DNA of 64,000 bases. Source: Flavihumibacter cheonanensis. GTDB lineage: Bacteria; Bacteroidota; Bacteroidia; Chitinophagales; Chitinophagaceae. Below, piece after piece: positions 43,224 through 51,538 of the stretch. The stretch covers positions 930,001 through 994,000 of the forward strand of contig NZ_JAKRWF010000002.1 of the NCBI RefSeq assembly GCF_022352215.1, given 5' to 3'. The notes under the pieces were generated by a model. It saw only the letters and a program-made list of their open reading frames with translations. It did no database searches and was not told where the DNA came from. Every line of letters begins with the position of its first letter. Position 1 is the stretch's first letter. The position numbers and the translations under genes are program-made.

Positions 43224-44602
43224 GTACAGACTATAAATCAGGTTTCCTGGCTAAAAGCACCATTAAGGCGGCGGATCTGGAACATCGCCGTAAAATCAAT
43301 TTTAATATTGGACGGTACAATTCGGTTGTGCCCCTGGGTAAGCAGCAATTCAGTGACCTCGAACTGGCTCGTGAAAGAGCCAAGAATATCAAATGGAGAG
43401 CCATCGAAACCCTGGATCAGCAACTCGAAAATTTTGAAGCCAATTTTACTGCCCGGGGTGGGAAAGTGATCTGGGCGGAAACCGCCGACCAGGCAAGAGA
43501 AGCCATACTTGAAATCTGCCAGGAAAAAGGTTGTAAAACCCTTGTCAAGAGCAAGAGCATGGTTACGGAAGAGATCCGGTTAAACGAGTTCCTGGAGAAA
43601 CATCATATCGAAAGTGTTGAAACCGACCTGGGAGAATATATACAGCAACTGGATGGAGAATCTCCCTATCATATCGTTACTCCAGCCATGCATAAAAGCA
43701 AGGAAGATGTAGCCAAATTATTTGCCGAAAAACTGGGAACCGATCCAAAACTGAATCCGGAACAATTAACCCTCGAAGCAAGAGCAAGGCTTAGGGAAAA
43801 ATACATACAGGCGGAAGTAGGTGTAACCGGCGCAAATTTTCTGATTAGTGATATTGGAGGAGTCGCGGTTACGGAAAATGAAGGGAATGCCCGCCTGAGT
43901 TGTGCCTGGCCTTCCACACATATTGTGGTGGTAGGGATTGAAAAAATGATCCCCTCCATGCAGGACCTGGGACTTTTCTGGCCCCTGCTTGCAACTTATG
44001 GAACCGGTCAGTGGCTGACTGTTTATAACAGTATCATTACTGGTCCAAGACAACCAGGTGAAATGGATGGTCCGAAGGAAATGATCGTTATTCTGCTCGA
44101 TAATGGTAGAACCAATCTGCTTGCCAATCCCAAAACCCGGGAGAGTTTGTATTGCATTCGTTGCGGTGCCTGTTTGAATGCCTGCCCGGTTTACAAAAAT
44201 GTTGGCGGACATACCTATAGCACCACCTATAGCGGCCCCATTGGAAGTGTGATCACACCCCATTTGCGCGACCTGAACGAATGGAAACACCTGAGCCATG
44301 CATCCTCCTTATGTGGCAACTGCACGGAAGTTTGTTCTGTAAAGATCAATCTGCATGAACTGCTGCTGGAAAACAGGGCGGAAGCAGTTCGGGATGGATA
44401 TAGTCCTTTTATAGAACGTATGGCCTGGAAAGGATGGAAAATTGCTATGCTGCAACGGAAATGGATGAATAAAGGAAAGGCAGGCATGAAAGACTGGGTG
44501 GTTAACAGAATGGTAAAGGGTTGGAATACACACAGGGCTAATCTGCATTTCCCGGAGAAATCCTTCAACCAGCTCTGGCGCGATAAACACCCCGCTAACT
44601 GA
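43220..44602 (+). CDS. lutB: LutB-type iron-sulphur protein
   Basis: The protein has 460 residues. The N-terminal LUD domain contains KTLVKSKSMVTEEIRLNEFL and GGVAVTENEGNARLS, and a ferredoxin-like part follows with two 4Fe-4S motifs, CIRCGACLNACPVYKN and CGNCTEVCSVKINL. It matches the LutB subunit of the LutABC L-lactate oxidation complex, also called YkgF/LldF. The partners LutA and LutC are not adjacent; upstream is DUF3109 and downstream a polysaccharide deacetylase. It may therefore work with unlinked subunits, or have another electron-transfer role. Confidence 0.92.
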   Translation: MSTDYKSGFLAKSTIKAADLEHRRKINFNIGRYNSVVPLGKQQFSDLELARERAKNIKWRAIETLDQQLENFEANFTARGGKVIWAETADQAREAILEICQEKGCKTLVKSKSMVTEEIRLNEFLEKHHIESVETDLGEYIQQLDGESPYHIVTPAMHKSKEDVAKLFAEKLGTDPKLNPEQLTLEARARLREKYIQAEVGVTGANFLISDIGGVAVTENEGNARLSCAWPSTHIVVVGIEKMIPSMQDLGLFWPLLATYGTGQWLTVYNSIITGPRQPGEMDGPKEMIVILLDNGRTNLLANPKTRESLYCIRCGACLNACPVYKNVGGHTYSTTYSGPIGSVITPHLRDLNEWKHLSHASSLCGNCTEVCSVKINLHELLLENRAEAVRDGYSPFIERMAWKGWKIAMLQRKWMNKGKAGMKDWVVNRMVKGWNTHRANLHFPEKSFNQLWRDKHPAN

Positions 44603-44606
44603 TAAT

Positions 44607-45932
44607 ATGCTGGTATATTGCCCTGACCCTTCCCCCCGACTCGCCTATGTGCTTGATTTTATCAGTGAGGAAATGCTGATGGACAGGGCAGTAATCTGCC
44701 AGGACATGAATACCTTTCTGCATTTTGAAGGAGTTCGAATCAATTACAGTGAGCAGGATTTTGAAGGGGTTTATCATACGATTCGTCCACATGGACTGCT
44801 CCGGGAAACGGGCATTGCAGTGCAGGAAATAAAGATGGGGCGATGGAAAAATCTGCCGGTTTTCTTTTTCAGGCAACAAGCTGGTTTGAGTTTTGATATT
44901 TTTGCTGCCATCTTTTATTTGCTCTCACGATATGAAGAATACCTGCCTCATGAAAAAGATGAATTCGGCCGATTTTCTCATAAGGCTTCACTTGCTTTCA
45001 GGGAGGGATTCCTGGATCGCCCATTGATCAATGAATGGCTGATGGCCTGGAGAGAAGAGCTATCAGCAATCTTTCCGAAGGCAGTTTTTAAACGAAGAAG
45101 TTATCGTTTCATTCCCACCTACGACATCGATATGCTGTATAGCTATCGGGGTAAAGGATGGCTGCGAAATATCGGAGGAACAGCACGATCTCTTTTACAT
45201 GGAGATTTTAAACAGGCTATTGAACGATGGAAGGTTTTAAGAGGAAAAATGAAAGATCCTTTTGATGCCTATGAATGGCTTGATGCCCTTCATTTGTATT
45301 GCCGGGTTAAACCAATTTATTTTTTCCTGGTGGCGCAGAAGCAGGTGGGACTGGACAAGAATATTTCAACTTCTTATAAACCTTTTCAGGAACTGATCAA
45401 TTATTATGCATCCGTTTATAAAATCGGTTTGCATCCTTCCTGGCAGAGTAGTGTGGAAGATGGAAATTCCATTTTGAGGGAAGAGAAAGAATGGCTGGAA
45501 GCAGTTTCCGACATATCAATTGAAAAAAGTCGCCAGCATTTTATCAAATTCACTTTACCAGGTGGTTACCAACGTTTGCTGGACTCAGGAATACAAAAAG
45601 ATTATTCCATGGGATATGGAACAATCAATGGTTTCAGAGCCTCTGTCGCATCATCCTTTTACTGGTTTAACCTGGAGACCAATGCAACCACAGCACTTCG
45701 TTTGTATCCCTTCTGTTTTATGGAGGTCAATGCATTTTTTGAACAAAAGCTGACTCCCCAGCAGGCTTATACCGAACTCATGAAGTATTATGTTGCGGTA
45801 AAAAAAGTACAGGGAATTTTCATTACAATCTGGCACAATAATTATTTGGGATCCGATCCAAAATATGCCAGTTGGCGCGATCTGTACGAAATATTCATGA
45901 AAGAGGACGCTTACTGGGATGCTGTTGGTTGA
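44607..45932 (+). CDS. polysaccharide deacetylase family protein
   Basis: The protein has 441 residues without a clear signal peptide. The middle has the NodB-fold signature start FIPTYDIDMLYSYRGKGW, with the catalytic-type D-x-D, and a later KIGLHPSWQSS with the His motif. The N-terminal part (about 1-150) matches the accessory domain seen in this Bacteroidota subfamily (LLSRYEEYLPHEKDEFGRFS). It probably acts on a cell-surface or capsular sugar polymer. It starts 4 nt after lutB and its 3' end overlaps the convergent EamA gene by 22 nt. Confidence 0.82.
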   Translation: MLVYCPDPSPRLAYVLDFISEEMLMDRAVICQDMNTFLHFEGVRINYSEQDFEGVYHTIRPHGLLRETGIAVQEIKMGRWKNLPVFFFRQQAGLSFDIFAAIFYLLSRYEEYLPHEKDEFGRFSHKASLAFREGFLDRPLINEWLMAWREELSAIFPKAVFKRRSYRFIPTYDIDMLYSYRGKGWLRNIGGTARSLLHGDFKQAIERWKVLRGKMKDPFDAYEWLDALHLYCRVKPIYFFLVAQKQVGLDKNISTSYKPFQELINYYASVYKIGLHPSWQSSVEDGNSILREEKEWLEAVSDISIEKSRQHFIKFTLPGGYQRLLDSGIQKDYSMGYGTINGFRASVASSFYWFNLETNATTALRLYPFCFMEVNAFFEQKLTPQQAYTELMKYYVAVKKVQGIFITIWHNNYLGSDPKYASWRDLYEIFMKEDAYWDAVG

Positions 45933-46873
45933 TCAGAGACAAGTTGTTTTTTCCGGAAGGCTTCGTTAACCAGGTAAACTCCAATCAATGCTACAACTCC
46001 GCCAATCAGAATATAGGCGTTGAGTTTTTCATCAAACAACCAGGTGCCAAGTAAAAGGGCAACTATCGGATTAATATATGCGTAAATAGAAACCTGCTCT
46101 GTAGGCAGGTGCTGCAAAGCGTATAGATAAGCCATAAACGCCAGGACGGAACCTGCTACTGCGAGATAAAGGATCGCTATCCAGGATGGCATCGGTATTT
46201 CAGTTATGGGAATATGTTCACCCGTGATGCGGGTTACACCGAACAGGGCGATACCTGAAATCATCATCTGTAAACCGATGGAGAAATAAGGATTAAAACC
46301 CAGCACCTGCTTTTTTGTATAAAGAGTGGCGAAGGCCCAGCTTAGGGTACCCATTACCGATAAAAAAATACCAAACCTGAATTCAGGATTTAAAAAATCG
46401 GCCAGGTGATCATAAAAGATGATGCAGATGCCTGCAAATCCAAGCAGGAAACCAATGATTGATTTGGCTGTCAGCTTTGAGTTACCCGCAATCAGTGCAA
46501 TTACAACCAGCCAGAGTGGGAATACTGCTCCGATGATGGCACCTAATCCGCTGGAAATGTATTTAACTCCCCAGGTGGAGAAGCTGTTGCTGAGAAAGAA
46601 ATTGAGAAAACTCAAGGTCAGGATGGGCCACCATTCTTTTCCCCTGGGGAAAGCGCGGCCCTTGGCCATAAAGAAGCCGATATAGAGGGCTCCCCCAAGC
46701 ATTTGACGAATACTGGCAAGTTGTAAAGCAGGCATATATTTAACACCTGCTTTGGAACCAACCCAGGTTGTACCCCATAAAAAGCTAACGGCAGCCAGTG
46801 CAAGTAATGCTTTGGCATGTGTCCCTCTTTTTCGGAGGCTCAATGGATTCATGGAGGCCAGCAGCTTTGCCAA
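45911..46873 (-). CDS. EamA/DMT family transporter
   Basis: The protein has 320 residues and about ten hydrophobic segments forming two EamA repeats: ALLALAAVSFLWGTTWVGSK at the start and SVMGTLSWAFATLYTKKQVL in the second repeat. A second possible start is M8 (46852). It is a drug/metabolite transporter of the inner membrane with unknown substrate. It follows purH after 18 nt on the same strand, so it may be cotranscribed. Confidence 0.92.
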   Translation of the reverse strand: MAKLLASMNPLSLRKRGTHAKALLALAAVSFLWGTTWVGSKAGVKYMPALQLASIRQMLGGALYIGFFMAKGRAFPRGKEWWPILTLSFLNFFLSNSFSTWGVKYISSGLGAIIGAVFPLWLVVIALIAGNSKLTAKSIIGFLLGFAGICIIFYDHLADFLNPEFRFGIFLSVMGTLSWAFATLYTKKQVLGFNPYFSIGLQMMISGIALFGVTRITGEHIPITEIPMPSWIAILYLAVAGSVLAFMAYLYALQHLPTEQVSIYAYINPIVALLLGTWLFDEKLNAYILIGGVVALIGVYLVNEAFRKKQLVSDQPTASQ

Positions 46874-46891
46874 ACAGTCCTCGCTTTTCGT

Positions 46892-48424
46892 TTAATGTTT
46901 GAAATGACGCATGCCTGTCATCACCAGTGCGAGCTGGTGTTGCTGGCAATACTCTACAGAGTCTTTATCACGGATGGATCCACCCGGCTGAATGAATGCT
47001 TCTATGCCGGCTTCATGACCCATCTGAACGCAATCATTGAAGGGGAAGAATGCATCACTTGCCAGTACTGCACCTTTCAGATCGAAAGCAAATTGTTTTG
47101 ATTTTTCAATAGCCTGTCGCAGTGCATCAATCCGGCTGGTTTGTCCGCATCCTTTACCTATCAGTTGCTTGTTTTTCACGAGGGCAATAGCATTGCTCTT
47201 CAGATGTTTGCAAACAAGGTTGGCAAATTCAAGATCAGCTCTTTCAGCATCGGTAGAAGGGCGACCACCGGCTTCTTCCCATTTTTCGTAATTGCCTTCA
47301 TCCTGCTGTTGAACCAGTACTCCGTTCAGCATGGATTTATATTGGTACAAACTACTCACGGATTGTTTTTGCTGCAGTAGAATTCTGTTTTTCTTGGATT
47401 TCAGTATGTCTAAAGCAGCAGGTTCAAAATTTGGAGCAATTAATACTTCAAAGAAGATTTCATTGATGGCATTTGCTGTAGAACTGTCGATAGTACCATT
47501 GCATACCAACACGCCCCCAAAAGCGCTTTCCGGGTCTCCTGCCAGTGCTGCATCCCATGCCTGTTTAACCGATGCTCTTGCAGCGATACCACATACATTG
47601 GTATGTTTGATGATCGCAAATGTATACTCCGGTTGTGCATTTCTGTTAGCATCAAACTCACGGATCAGTTGTACCGCGGCATCTACGTCTACCAGGTTGT
47701 TATAGGAAAGTTCTTTACCATTGAGCTGGGTAAAAAGAGTATCCAGCTGGCCATAGAAAATACCCTGTTGATGCGGGTTTTCACCATATCGCATGATTTT
47801 GGGTGAGGGTATGGAAGCCAGGAAATAATTATCCTGTTTAGGTGTGAAATATTGTGAGATGGCCACATCATAATGAGCACATACTTCAAAAGCCTTTGCC
47901 GCGAAATGTTTGCGTTGTTCAAGCGTAGTGCTGCCGTTCTGATCTCTTAACATGTTTTCCAGCAAACTGTAATCCTGTTTAGAAGCAATCACTACCACAT
48001 CCTTATGATTTTTCGCAGCTGCTCTGATCATAGACGGACCACCAACATCGATTTTTTCAATAATGGCCTGCTCATCGCTTGTATTGGCTACGGTTTCTTC
48101 GAAGGGATAGAGATCTACGATAACAAGGTCCAGTTCCGGAATTTCAAATTCTTTCATTTCGCTCAGATCCTGCTCATTTGCTCTGCGACCCAGAATTCCT
48201 CCGAATACTTTAGGGTGTAGGGTTTTTACCCGTCCGCCTAAGATTGAAGGGTAGGAAGTAACAGACTCCACAGGAACACAGGGAAGATTCAGTTTTTCTA
48301 TGAATTGCTGGGTGCCACCGGTTGAATAAATGGTTACTCCCTGTTCGTGCAGGAGTTGAACCAGGGGTTCTAAGCCGTCTTTGTAAAAAACGGAAATCAA
48401 TGCAGACTGGATCTTCTTGTTCAT
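46892..48424 (-). CDS. purH: bifunctional AICAR transformylase / IMP cyclohydrolase
   Basis: The protein has 510 residues, the usual length. The N-terminal MGS-type cyclohydrolase domain starts KIQSALISVFYKDGLEPLVQ with YSTGGTQQFIEKL, and the C-terminal transformylase carries MRYGENPHQQG and AIIKHTNVCGIAARASVKQA. It performs the last two steps of purine synthesis, formylating AICAR with 10-formyl-THF and closing IMP. PurU at the left window edge also uses formyl-THF, but it is 46 kb away. A -7 box lies upstream. Confidence 0.98.
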   Translation of the reverse strand: MNKKIQSALISVFYKDGLEPLVQLLHEQGVTIYSTGGTQQFIEKLNLPCVPVESVTSYPSILGGRVKTLHPKVFGGILGRRANEQDLSEMKEFEIPELDLVIVDLYPFEETVANTSDEQAIIEKIDVGGPSMIRAAAKNHKDVVVIASKQDYSLLENMLRDQNGSTTLEQRKHFAAKAFEVCAHYDVAISQYFTPKQDNYFLASIPSPKIMRYGENPHQQGIFYGQLDTLFTQLNGKELSYNNLVDVDAAVQLIREFDANRNAQPEYTFAIIKHTNVCGIAARASVKQAWDAALAGDPESAFGGVLVCNGTIDSSTANAINEIFFEVLIAPNFEPAALDILKSKKNRILLQQKQSVSSLYQYKSMLNGVLVQQQDEGNYEKWEEAGGRPSTDAERADLEFANLVCKHLKSNAIALVKNKQLIGKGCGQTSRIDALRQAIEKSKQFAFDLKGAVLASDAFFPFNDCVQMGHEAGIEAFIQPGGSIRDKDSVEYCQQHQLALVMTGMRHFKH

Positions 48425-48476
48425 ACCAAGGAATTATCAGTTAAAAGATGGGCAAGCAAAACTTCGATAGAAGGCG

Positions 48477-48484
48477 CAAAGCTA
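48477..48484 (-). promoter_or_regulatory. -7 box upstream of purH
   Basis: The minus strand reads TAGCTTTG followed by CGC, matching TAnnTTTG, about 53 nt before the purH start. The carB upstream site (TACTTTTG, 54387-54394) has the same flanks (CCG before, CGC after). No clear -33 TTG. Confidence 0.4.
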
Positions 48485-48495
48485 CGGTTTCGAAT

Positions 48496-50607
48496 TCATT
48501 TTTCCGGTATGGGATTAGGAAGAATGGTTGAAACTGATTGACAAAAAGCACCTTCCTGCCAGGTTGAATGGACCCGGTACCCGGCCCTGGTGAGTGCTGT
48601 ATGCCATTGGGCTGCCCGCGATTCAGGAATAGATCCGTCAATTAATAGGATTGTTCCTTTCGGGGATTTATTCAAAAGTGACTTTATGGAACTGATCTGT
48701 CTGTTAAGCAGGAGATAATCCGGGTCCAGCAGTAGGTACTGTGCCAGTTCTCCATTGTTTCGCGGCAGGGCGAGTAGCTGATTTTCAAAGTTTATTATGC
48801 TGGCAGTAGTGTAATGACTTGTTTCAATTCCAAGGTGTCTGCGGGTATCGTCCAAAGTTTTGTGTCTTGGGGGTGAAAATCGGTTCAGGAAAAAATGAGC
48901 TGTTGTTCCGCTGATTATCGTAAGGATAGATTTACCTGGCAGATGATGTAGTAGTATAAGTTCCTGTTTCTCCTGGTTCCATTTCTGGACAAGACCGAGT
49001 GAAAGAAATCCTGTGAGCGATACCAGAGAAAGAAAGATTAAACGCGGCTGGCGTGATTTCAACCAGCCTGTCATCATTACGAGCAAAACATAAGCGAACG
49101 TAACCTGGCCATGGGTCCAGTTGATATCATGGATCAGGGCGCCCGGTAAGCGACTGATCAGCTCAATTCCAAGGTTCATCCAATGAATAAAATAACCTGT
49201 AAGAGTACCAAGGAAGGGTATTGTAAATCCGATGGCTGCTGTCATCCAGAGTGCCAGGGTACCAATAAGGGCCATGCTGGATAAGGGTACTGCCATCAGG
49301 TTGGCAGGAAGGAAATAGACTGGTAGCTGGTGAAACAGCAGGATGCAGATTGGAATGGTCAGGATTTGGGCAGCGATCGTTACGGCACTTAATTCCCAGA
49401 CAGCATTCATGATGGGATTCTGAACCGCTACCAGGTTAAAAAAACTTTTTTGATAAAGTACAATACTAAGAAGGGCTGCAAAGGACAGCAAAAATCCGGC
49501 ATCCCAGAGCCAGTTAGGGTCTATGAGCAGGAGTATAAAAGCGGTGAGGGAAATGGATTGAAAGGAATTCACCGGTTTGCGGAGCAGTTTTGCAAAGAGA
49601 ATGAAACTAAACATGGAAGCAGCACGGATGATGGATCCGGCACTGCCTGCTACTGCTGCAAAAAACCAGGTAAAGACAACCACCAGCAGGAATTTTATCC
49701 ATTTGGTAAAAGGAAATCTGCTCTCCGGGAACAGTAGAATTCTTTGGAGAATAAGAAAAATGAGACCGAGGTGCATGCCGGATACGGCTATTACATGCAC
49801 AACCCCGGTTTGGGAATAAGTATCCAGCAGTTCCTTGTCTACTTCTTCGCGGTAACCGATTAGCAGTGCTTTTGCCAGTTGATTATGTGGAACCGGAATG
49901 GAGGTGTCCATAGCTTCAAGCGCTACTTGTTGTGCGCTTGTCAACCAGGTGCGATACCGGTTTTCATAGGAGGAAGGAAATGCAACCAGTTGGCTGCTGT
50001 CGAGGTATAACTGGTGGAAAATGTTTTTTTTATGGTTGTATACAGCGAAATCAAAACTTCCCGGATTTCGGTTGGGTATCAGTTTTTTTAACCGGTCAGC
50101 TGGCAGGAGATATGTTGAACCAGGTTGCAGGTATCCGGATTGATCCTTTGGAAGGTATAACAGGAAACGGCCTTTTCGGTACTGGTTGATTCCGTCCCTG
50201 GTAATTACAGATTTAACCTGCATGGTAAAGCGGGCGGATTTTGCTCCTAATGCCGGAAGCGCTTCTGGTTCTGCCACTACGAGGATTTGCTGATTCAACT
50301 GATGCCCGATCCAATTAGGGGAGTACCGGATATCATGTAACAACAGGCTGGTCCATCCCAGCGATAGTAAAAAAAATTGCAGGCAACAACCGAATAAAAG
50401 GTTGAATGCCTGCAACTGTTTTTGCATAAGTTGGTGGAGTAGAAAACAGCCTGACAGGAAAACGATGGCTATTGTAGAGCTGATTACGATCCTGTGGGGC
50501 AACAACGTTTCTCCCAACCAGATACCCCCTAAAAAGGGTAGAACCAGCCGGATAAAGGGGGCTGCCAACCAGGGAGCTGCATCTTTTTGCATAGCTGTTG
50601 ATCTCAC
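48496..50607 (-). CDS. comEC: ComEC/Rec2-type DNA uptake channel protein
   Basis: The protein has 703 residues. It has an N-terminal membrane region with many helices, an OB-like DUF4131 region (GHQLNQQILVVAEPEALPAL and STYLLPADRLKKLIPNRNPG) and the competence domain with the signature TGVVHVIAVSGMHLGLIFLI. In the longest family members a metallo-beta-lactamase domain follows, but here the C-terminal 150 residues (HHLPGKSILTIISGTTAHFF onward) show no HxHxDH motif. Two close start codons (M1 and M6). With comF and radA it suggests a natural transformation capacity (inference). Confidence 0.92.
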   Translation of the reverse strand: MRSTAMQKDAAPWLAAPFIRLVLPFLGGIWLGETLLPHRIVISSTIAIVFLSGCFLLHQLMQKQLQAFNLLFGCCLQFFLLSLGWTSLLLHDIRYSPNWIGHQLNQQILVVAEPEALPALGAKSARFTMQVKSVITRDGINQYRKGRFLLYLPKDQSGYLQPGSTYLLPADRLKKLIPNRNPGSFDFAVYNHKKNIFHQLYLDSSQLVAFPSSYENRYRTWLTSAQQVALEAMDTSIPVPHNQLAKALLIGYREEVDKELLDTYSQTGVVHVIAVSGMHLGLIFLILQRILLFPESRFPFTKWIKFLLVVVFTWFFAAVAGSAGSIIRAASMFSFILFAKLLRKPVNSFQSISLTAFILLLIDPNWLWDAGFLLSFAALLSIVLYQKSFFNLVAVQNPIMNAVWELSAVTIAAQILTIPICILLFHQLPVYFLPANLMAVPLSSMALIGTLALWMTAAIGFTIPFLGTLTGYFIHWMNLGIELISRLPGALIHDINWTHGQVTFAYVLLVMMTGWLKSRQPRLIFLSLVSLTGFLSLGLVQKWNQEKQELILLHHLPGKSILTIISGTTAHFFLNRFSPPRHKTLDDTRRHLGIETSHYTTASIINFENQLLALPRNNGELAQYLLLDPDYLLLNRQISSIKSLLNKSPKGTILLIDGSIPESRAAQWHTALTRAGYRVHSTWQEGAFCQSVSTILPNPIPEK

Positions 50608-50668
50608 TGAAAACTAGTGCCCATCAAGTTTTCCTGCAAGGGTTTTTTAACCCTGATTGTTTGCCTGT

Positions 50669-51307
50669 TTAGTTCAGGTTGAATATCAATTCCCTCACAC
50701 CTACTTCACGTCTTACTTTGGGAAGTTTGGCAAGTGGATCTTTTTCTTCATCCCGAAAACCAAGCGCCAGGAGAAGTACGGCACTCGTGCCTTTTTCATC
50801 CAGCCCCAGGATTTCGTTAATTTTCTCGGGATTAAAACCTTCCATTGGTGTGCTGTCAATTTTTTCAAGGGCGGCTGCCGCTGTGGCATACCCCAATGCG
50901 ATATAAGCCTGGCGTGCATTCCACTGGAATAGGTCCGCAGCTGATTTACCCTGCGTATTGGAGAGGATCATGTTTTTAAATCCGTCAAGTGATTCGACGG
51001 GAACCTGACGAATCCGGGCCATCCGATCTATATAGGCATCCACCTGGGCATTGGTAATGTTTTTCCATGCTGTGAAAACAAGCAGGGCACCGCTTTCAGT
51101 GATGGCAGGCTGGTTGTAGGCAGCAGGTGCAAGTTTTTCTCTCAGTTCCGGATCTTCAATTACCAGCACTTCAAAAGGTTGAAGTCCGAGTGAACTGGGT
51201 GCCAGTTTTATTGCTTCCAGTATGTTTTGAAGTTTTGTTTCCGGTACGGGTTCTCCATTGTATCGCTTGGTGGCATAACGCCAATTCAGCTGTTCGAGGT
51301 AATGCAT
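50669..51307 (-). CDS. NAD(P)H-dependent nitroreductase family oxidoreductase
   Basis: The protein has 212 residues. Motifs of the NfsB-type flavoproteins: YATKRYNGEPVPETKLQNIL near the start, LAPSSLGLQPFEVLVIEDPE with the FMN-binding SSLGLQP, and a C-terminal LLALGFRDEEKDPLAKLPKV. It probably reduces quinones or nitro compounds with NAD(P)H and FMN. The physiological substrate is unknown. It is on the minus strand downstream of a REP-like element and separated from comEC by 61 nt. Confidence 0.93.
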   Translation of the reverse strand: MHYLEQLNWRYATKRYNGEPVPETKLQNILEAIKLAPSSLGLQPFEVLVIEDPELREKLAPAAYNQPAITESGALLVFTAWKNITNAQVDAYIDRMARIRQVPVESLDGFKNMILSNTQGKSAADLFQWNARQAYIALGYATAAAALEKIDSTPMEGFNPEKINEILGLDEKGTSAVLLLALGFRDEEKDPLAKLPKVRREVGVRELIFNLN

Positions 51308-51390
51308 AATATGTGTTTGGTGTTATTAATTGCATATACAATGTTCAAACATCGTTCCAAAGACTGAGTTGCTGCCAAGATTGCAGTCCC

Positions 51391-51481
51391 CCATCCGCCG
51401 TGGCGGGCCCACCGGTCGGGTGGCATCTGCTTTGGCGCAGTTCCCTCGGTTAGGTGCCATCCGCTACGGCGGAAGAGGGAA
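51391..51481. repeat. compound REP-like element, site D
   Basis: Two near copies, CCATCCGCCGTGGCGG (51391-51406) and CCATCCGCTACGGCGG (51457-51472), flank a small hairpin CCACC/GGTGG (51409-51423). An outer stem TTCCCTC (51441-51447) and GAGGGAA (51475-51481) encloses the second copy. GC content is far above the flanks. It lies between the nitroreductase start and the carB stop. Confidence 0.75.
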
Positions 51482-51482
51482 T

Positions 51483-51516
51483 AAAAAAATCCCCTGGGCG
51501 GGTTGGCGCAGGGGAT
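51483..51516 (-). terminator. terminator after carB
   Basis: Stem ATCCCCTG (51489-51496) and CAGGGGAT (51509-51516) has a 12-nt loop, followed on the minus strand by a run of seven T. It lies 22 nt after the carB stop codon. Confidence 0.9.
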
Positions 51517-51538
51517 TGAATAAAATGAGTAAAGGATC

